64,000 nucleotides of DNA from Xanthomonas fragariae. GTDB taxonomy: Bacteria > Pseudomonadota > Gammaproteobacteria > Xanthomonadales > Xanthomonadaceae. The stretch is from positions 3,815,501 to 3,879,500 of the forward strand of contig NZ_CP071955.1 of assembly GCF_017603965.1 (NCBI RefSeq), read 5' to 3'. The stretch's first letter is position 1. Every line of letters starts with the position of its first letter. Positions 60,767 through 64,000 of the stretch are shown here, in pieces. The notes under the pieces were generated by a model that saw only the letters and a program-made list of their open reading frames with translations, searched no databases and was not told the DNA's origin. A program made the position numbers and the translations under genes.

Positions 60767-61018
60767 ATGGGCATCATCATCTGGTTGATCGTCGGCGGCA
60801 TCGTGGGTTGGCTGGCCAGCATCATCATGCGTCGCGATGCACAGCAGGGCATCATCCTCAATGTGGTGGTCGGTATTGTCGGCGCCATGATCGCCGGGTT
60901 TTTGTCCGGTAACAGCATCAATCAAGGCGTCACGTTGATGACGTTCGTGTGGTCGTTAATCGGCGCGGTGATCCTGCTGGCGATCGTCAATCTGTTGACC
61001 CGTGGCCGCGCGCGTTAA
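60767..61018 (+). CDS. GlsB/YeaQ/YmgE family membrane protein
   Basis: An 83-residue protein with three membrane helices and the family's G-W-L-A-S-I-I-M and V-V-V-G-I-V-G-A-M-I-A-G-F segments. Members are often called transglycosylase-associated or stress-response membrane proteins; their role is not defined. ATG 60767 is preferred over the longer upstream frame. The terminator at 61043-61068 follows. Confidence 0.88.
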   Translation: MGIIIWLIVGGIVGWLASIIMRRDAQQGIILNVVVGIVGAMIAGFLSGNSINQGVTLMTFVWSLIGAVILLAIVNLLTRGRAR

Positions 61019-61042
61019 TCAAAAGCGCACGTTGATTTACCC

Positions 61043-61068
61043 AACGCCCGGGCTTGCCTGGGCGTTTT
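61043..61068. terminator. Rho-independent terminator
   Basis: AACGCCCGGG-CTTG-CCTGGGCGTTTT: a stem of about ten bases containing one non-Watson-Crick position, followed by T4. It lies 25 bases after the GlsB-like gene and just before the convergent GFA gene's stop, so it can serve both. Confidence 0.88.
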
Positions 61069-61072
61069 CGTT

Positions 61073-61510
61073 TCAGCCATCGACCGGGATGCGATCAGCC
61101 GGGTGATGGACACCATCTTCCACAGGCGCCGTGATGTTCAAAGCATACGGATTGACGCCTTCCAGACAAACAACGTTGTAGCCGTATTCGTTGGGAGTAG
61201 AGCGGCGACGGTGATACGTATAGATACCGCATACGCCGCAGAAATAATGCGCAGCCGCATGCGTGTTGAACTGATACAGCCGCAGCACGTCTTCGCCTTG
61301 CAACAGATGCAGACCGTCCAGCGTGACCGAGGCGACAATGGCGCCGCGACGGCGACACATCGAGCAATCGCAGCGACGTGGATCGAGCAGACCGTGCGGC
61401 AAGTCGAGTTCGATCCGCACCGCGCCGCAGTGGCAACTCAGCCGATGCACCGGCCCAAGCGTGACCTCGCCCACCTTATGGGTACTCCGCCGCAACGTGC
61501 GCTCGCTCAT
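61073..61510 (-). CDS. GFA/CENP-V family zinc protein
   Basis: A 145-residue protein with the Cys ligands of the glutathione-dependent formaldehyde-activating fold: S-C-H-C-G-A-V-R, C-D-C-S-M-C-R-R-R-G and Y-F-C-G-V-C-G-I-Y-T. The enzyme role (formaldehyde-glutathione adduct formation) is not certain for the whole family. It overlaps the xthA stop by four bases. Confidence 0.88.
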   Translation of the reverse strand: MSERTLRRSTHKVGEVTLGPVHRLSCHCGAVRIELDLPHGLLDPRRCDCSMCRRRGAIVASVTLDGLHLLQGEDVLRLYQFNTHAAAHYFCGVCGIYTYHRRRSTPNEYGYNVVCLEGVNPYALNITAPVEDGVHHPADRIPVDG

Positions 61511-62292
61511 CCGCCGGCCTCCGCTGCCGCAAGCTGCACCCATGCCGGTGCGTGATCGCTGGGGCGCTCCCAGGTGCGTGGCTCGCGATCGATGCCCGAT
61601 TCCACTACGCGTGCGCGCAAGGCGTCCGACACCAGGGTCAGATCGATACGCAGACCGAGATTGCGGCGGAACCCGGCCTGGCGGTAATCCCACCAGCTGA
61701 ACTGCTCGGCCTCGTCGTGGTGCAAACGAAACGCATCATGCAGGCCCAGCGCGAGCAACTTCTGCAGCGCGGCGCGCTCGGCAGTGGATGTAAGGATGTG
61801 GTGCTCGTCCCACACCGCCGCATCGTGCACATCGCGCACATCCGGGGCGATGTTGAAGTCACCCAGCACGACCAGTTGCGGGTATGTTTGCAGTTCCTGC
61901 GCCAGCCAATCGTGCACCGCGGCGAGCCAGCGCAGCTTGTAGGCGTATTTGTCCGTGCCCACGTTCTGGCCGTTGACCACGTATAGGTTGACGATGCGCA
62001 CGCCATCGACAGTGGCAGCGATGACCCGCTGCTGCACGTCATCGAAACCGGGGATACCCATCTGCACGTCCAGCGCCGGCAAGCGCGACAGGATCGCCAC
62101 GCCGTTGTAGGTCTTCTGCCCGCAAAACACGCTGCGATAGCCCAACGCCGCAAGCGCCGCATCTGGAAATTTGTGGTCTTCCAGCTTGGTTTCCTGAATG
62201 CCGACCACGTCGGGTGCGAACGTGCCTAGCCACTGTTGCAGGTGCGGTAGGCGCACGTTGAGCGAGTTGACGTTCCAGGAGGCAATCTTCAT
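61507..62292 (-). CDS. xthA: Exodeoxyribonuclease III
   Basis: Exonuclease/AP endonuclease of base-excision repair, 261 residues. Characteristic boxes: S-W-N-V-N-S-L-N-V-R near the start, G-I-Q-E-T-K-L-E-D (catalytic Glu), L-G-D-F-N-I-A-P, and the terminal S-D-H-A-P-A-W (catalytic His). Length matches bacterial ExoIII. The adjacent GFA gene is co-transcribed. Confidence 0.93.
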   Translation of the reverse strand: MKIASWNVNSLNVRLPHLQQWLGTFAPDVVGIQETKLEDHKFPDAALAALGYRSVFCGQKTYNGVAILSRLPALDVQMGIPGFDDVQQRVIAATVDGVRIVNLYVVNGQNVGTDKYAYKLRWLAAVHDWLAQELQTYPQLVVLGDFNIAPDVRDVHDAAVWDEHHILTSTAERAALQKLLALGLHDAFRLHHDEAEQFSWWDYRQAGFRRNLGLRIDLTLVSDALRARVVESGIDREPRTWERPSDHAPAWVQLAAAEAGG

Positions 62293-62344
62293 GGCGCGGA
62301 CCGTGGTTCAAACCGCCAATGGTACCCCGCCGTTCGCTTGGCCC

Positions 62345-62638
62345 TTAGGGCTGCGGTGCGAGGCGCACGCCGAGCTGGTTGGCAACCGGGCGTCGCGTCC
62401 AGGGAGCCGGTGTGGGTCGGGCGGTTGAGGGCACGTATGCGGCCGTCCACACACGCGGCCCGGGTTCTGGAGCCGCCGCCATCCAGGTGATGACGGCCAA
62501 ATCGATGCGGCCGCCTTCGATCGACAGTCCTTCGGCGGTGACGCCCTGGCCTGCGGCCGGCACGGTGGCGAAGCGGCCTGGAATCTGATGTTGTCCAAAA
62601 CGCACAACGCCGGCACTGGTCCGGGGTTGTGCGATCAC
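62345..62638 (-). CDS. Possible small hypothetical protein downstream of actP
   Basis: A 97-residue frame from GTG 62638, twenty bases after the actP stop on the same strand. The middle reads V-V-R-F-G-Q-H-Q-I-P-G-R-F-A-T-V and G-L-S-I-E-G-G-R-I-D-L-A-V-I-T-W-M, which looks more protein-like than chance. No signature is recognised, and it could be a remnant. The rest of the gap 62293-62657 is empty. Confidence 0.3.
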   Translation of the reverse strand: MIAQPRTSAGVVRFGQHQIPGRFATVPAAGQGVTAEGLSIEGGRIDLAVITWMAAAPEPGPRVWTAAYVPSTARPTPAPWTRRPVANQLGVRLAPQP

Positions 62639-62657
62639 AACAAGATGAGTCGGTGCG

Positions 62658-64000
62658 TCAGTGACCCGACGGACCGGTGGCCCCTAAGCCGGTTTCGGCA
62701 CGGATCTGCTGCGCCTTGAATGCGGCACGTTCGTTGGCCGCCTGCGGGCTGCGATCCAGGATCGAGAATAGCCAGATACCGACAAAGCCAATGGTGACCG
62801 AGAACAGCGCCGGCGAGGTGTATGGGAACGGCGCCGAGCCGGCTGCATTCCCCAGCGTGTCTACCCACACCGACGGCGACAGCACGGTGAGCAGCAGCGA
62901 GGAGACCAGGCCCAGGAAGCCGCCGATCACCGCACCGCGGGTGGTGCAGTTCTTCCACAACAGGGACAGGATCAGCACCGGGAAGTTGGCCGAGGCGGCG
63001 ATGGCGAACGCCAGCGACACCATGAAGGCCACGTTCTGCTTCTCGAACACGATACCCAGCAGCACCGCGATCACGCCCAACACCAGGGTGGTGAGACGCG
63101 AGACCTTGAGCTCCGAACCGGGTGCCGGATTGCCCTTCTTGATCACCGTGGCATACAGGTCATGCGACACCGCCGAGGCACCGGACAGGGTCAGGCCTGC
63201 GACCACTGCCAGGATGGTGGCGAAGGCCACTGCGGAGATGAAGCCCATGAACACGTTGCCGCCCACTGCGTTGCCGACCAGCACCGCCGCCATGTTGGCA
63301 GCACCCTTGCCGCCGTGGATGGTGCCGGTGGCGACATCGGCGTACTGCGGGTTGGTCAGCACCAGCGCGATCGCACCGAAGCCGATGATGAAGATCAGGA
63401 TGTAGAAGTAGCCGATCCAGGTAGTGGCCCACAACACCGACTTACGCGCCTGCTTGGCATCGGGAACGGTGAAGAAGCGCATCAGGATGTGCGGCAGGCC
63501 GGCGGTGCCGAACATCAGCGCCATACCGAACGAGATCGCCGAGATCGGGTCTTTGACGAAGCCGCCCGGCCCCATGATCGACAGGCCCGCTTTTGCTGCG
63601 TCCTGCGGCGATGCACCACCGTTGGCCGCAATCGCGGTCTTCACCCGCACGCCCTCGGCAAACAACGCCTCGAAGCTGAAGTTGAAGTGCCACATGATCG
63701 CCACAGCCATGAAAGTCACGCCGGTCAACAGCAGCACTGCCTTGATGATCTGCACCCAGGTGGTTGCGGTCATGCCGCCGAACAGCACGTAGACCATCAT
63801 CAACAGGCCGACCAGCGTCACTGCGATCCAGTAATCCAGACCGAACAGCAGCTTGATCAACGCACCGGCGCCGACCAGCTGTGCGATCAAATAGAACAGC
63901 ACCACCACCAGCGTGCCGGACGCGGCAAAGCTGCGGATCGCCGTCGGTGCGAAACGATAACCGGCCACGTCGGCGAAGGTGTACTTGCCGAGGTTGCGCA
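62658..64000 (-). CDS. actP: Cation/acetate symporter, 3' part (runs off the window)
   Basis: Sodium:solute symporter family protein for acetate uptake. About 447 residues are in the window; the 5' end lies beyond base 64000, since the frame stays open to the edge ([16 protein letters not shown]). Many membrane helices are seen, with [15 protein letters not shown] near residue 175 of the visible part and [17 protein letters not shown] as a further family box. These match ActP rather than PutP or PanF. Confidence 0.92.
   Translation of the reverse strand, partial: RNLGKYTFADVAGYRFAPTAIRSFAASGTLVVVLFYLIAQLVGAGALIKLLFGLDYWIAVTLVGLLMMVYVLFGGMTATTWVQIIKAVLLLTGVTFMAVAIMWHFNFSFEALFAEGVRVKTAIAANGGASPQDAAKAGLSIMGPGGFVKDPISAISFGMALMFGTAGLPHILMRFFTVPDAKQARKSVLWATTWIGYFYILIFIIGFGAIALVLTNPQYADVATGTIHGGKGAANMAAVLVGNAVGGNVFMGFISAVAFATILAVVAGLTLSGASAVSHDLYATVIKKGNPAPGSELKVSRLTTLVLGVIAVLLGIVFEKQNVAFMVSLAFAIAASANFPVLILSLLWKNCTTRGAVIGGFLGLVSSLLLTVLSPSVWVDTLGNAAGSAPFPYTSPALFSVTIGFVGIWLFSILDRSPQAANERAAFKAQQIRAETGLGATGPSGH

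Overview
The window is chromosomal DNA of a Xanthomonas-type gammaproteobacterium. The evidence is a complete xanthomonadin (brominated aryl-polyene pigment) gene set with the signature enzymes XanB2 and XanA2, GC-rich codon use throughout, family-typical housekeeping genes (zwf, hemF, polA, uvrD, rpmB-rpmG, rsmG, xthA, actP) and Xanthomonas-style palindromic intergenic repeats. All function calls come from reading motifs by eye; no database search was run.

Layout. 0.6-11.2 kb: periplasmic alpha-carbonic anhydrase, CPA2 cation/proton antiporter, a glucose-6-phosphate dehydrogenase with a histone-H1-like tail overlapping a GH15 glucoamylase, a small phosphatase-like protein, a very large membrane-anchored ankyrin protein and a YcgL protein. 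11.4-27.9 kb: the xanthomonadin cluster. Ketosynthase, chain-length-factor-like protein, glycosyltransferase and FAD halogenase-like enzyme run on the plus strand. They converge on a minus-strand operon of ketoreductase, two hotdog dehydratases, RND exporter, LolA-like protein, two acyltransferases, membrane protein and ACP. A divergent plus-strand pair (FAD halogenase, xanB2) and minus-strand xanA2 complete it. An IS30 remnant sits where the two halves converge. 28.3-32.3 kb: S9 peptidase, a tetratricopeptide-like protein and a membrane protein.

32.3-44.9 kb is an accessory island and the most interesting part of the window. One compact minus-strand operon, with start/stop overlaps at most junctions, encodes a GNAT acetyltransferase, a TauD-like oxygenase, a LanM-type dehydratase whose cyclase domain has lost its zinc ligands, a 32-residue Cys/Thr-rich precursor peptide, a DUF692/MNIO iron oxidase with its partner protein(s), an HExxH-family peptide modification protein with an HQxxH site, an ABC exporter, an MFS exporter, a PhyH-like oxygenase and a HEPN/MNT nucleotidyltransferase pair. 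It looks like a hybrid RiPP pathway that combines Thr dehydration with several iron-dependent oxidations of one very short peptide. The upstream flank carries an IS481 remnant and a large palindromic repeat.

45.1-64 kb is backbone: hemF, a candidate sX13-like small RNA beside polA, polA, a lipoprotein, a DUF2147 protein, uvrD-type helicase, FAD/NAD-binding protein, cardiolipin synthase, rpmG-rpmB, rsmG, phosphopantetheinyl transferase (a candidate activator of the pigment ACP), GlsB-type membrane protein, GFA-type protein, xthA and the 3' part of actP. Two near-identical ~150-bp MITE-like elements lie at 46.05 and 49.86 kb, and one isolated end at 15.87 kb. Between 56.7 and 60.0 kb at least three decayed genes (RraA-like, CzcA-like, PhoD-like) can be read through frameshifts and stops.
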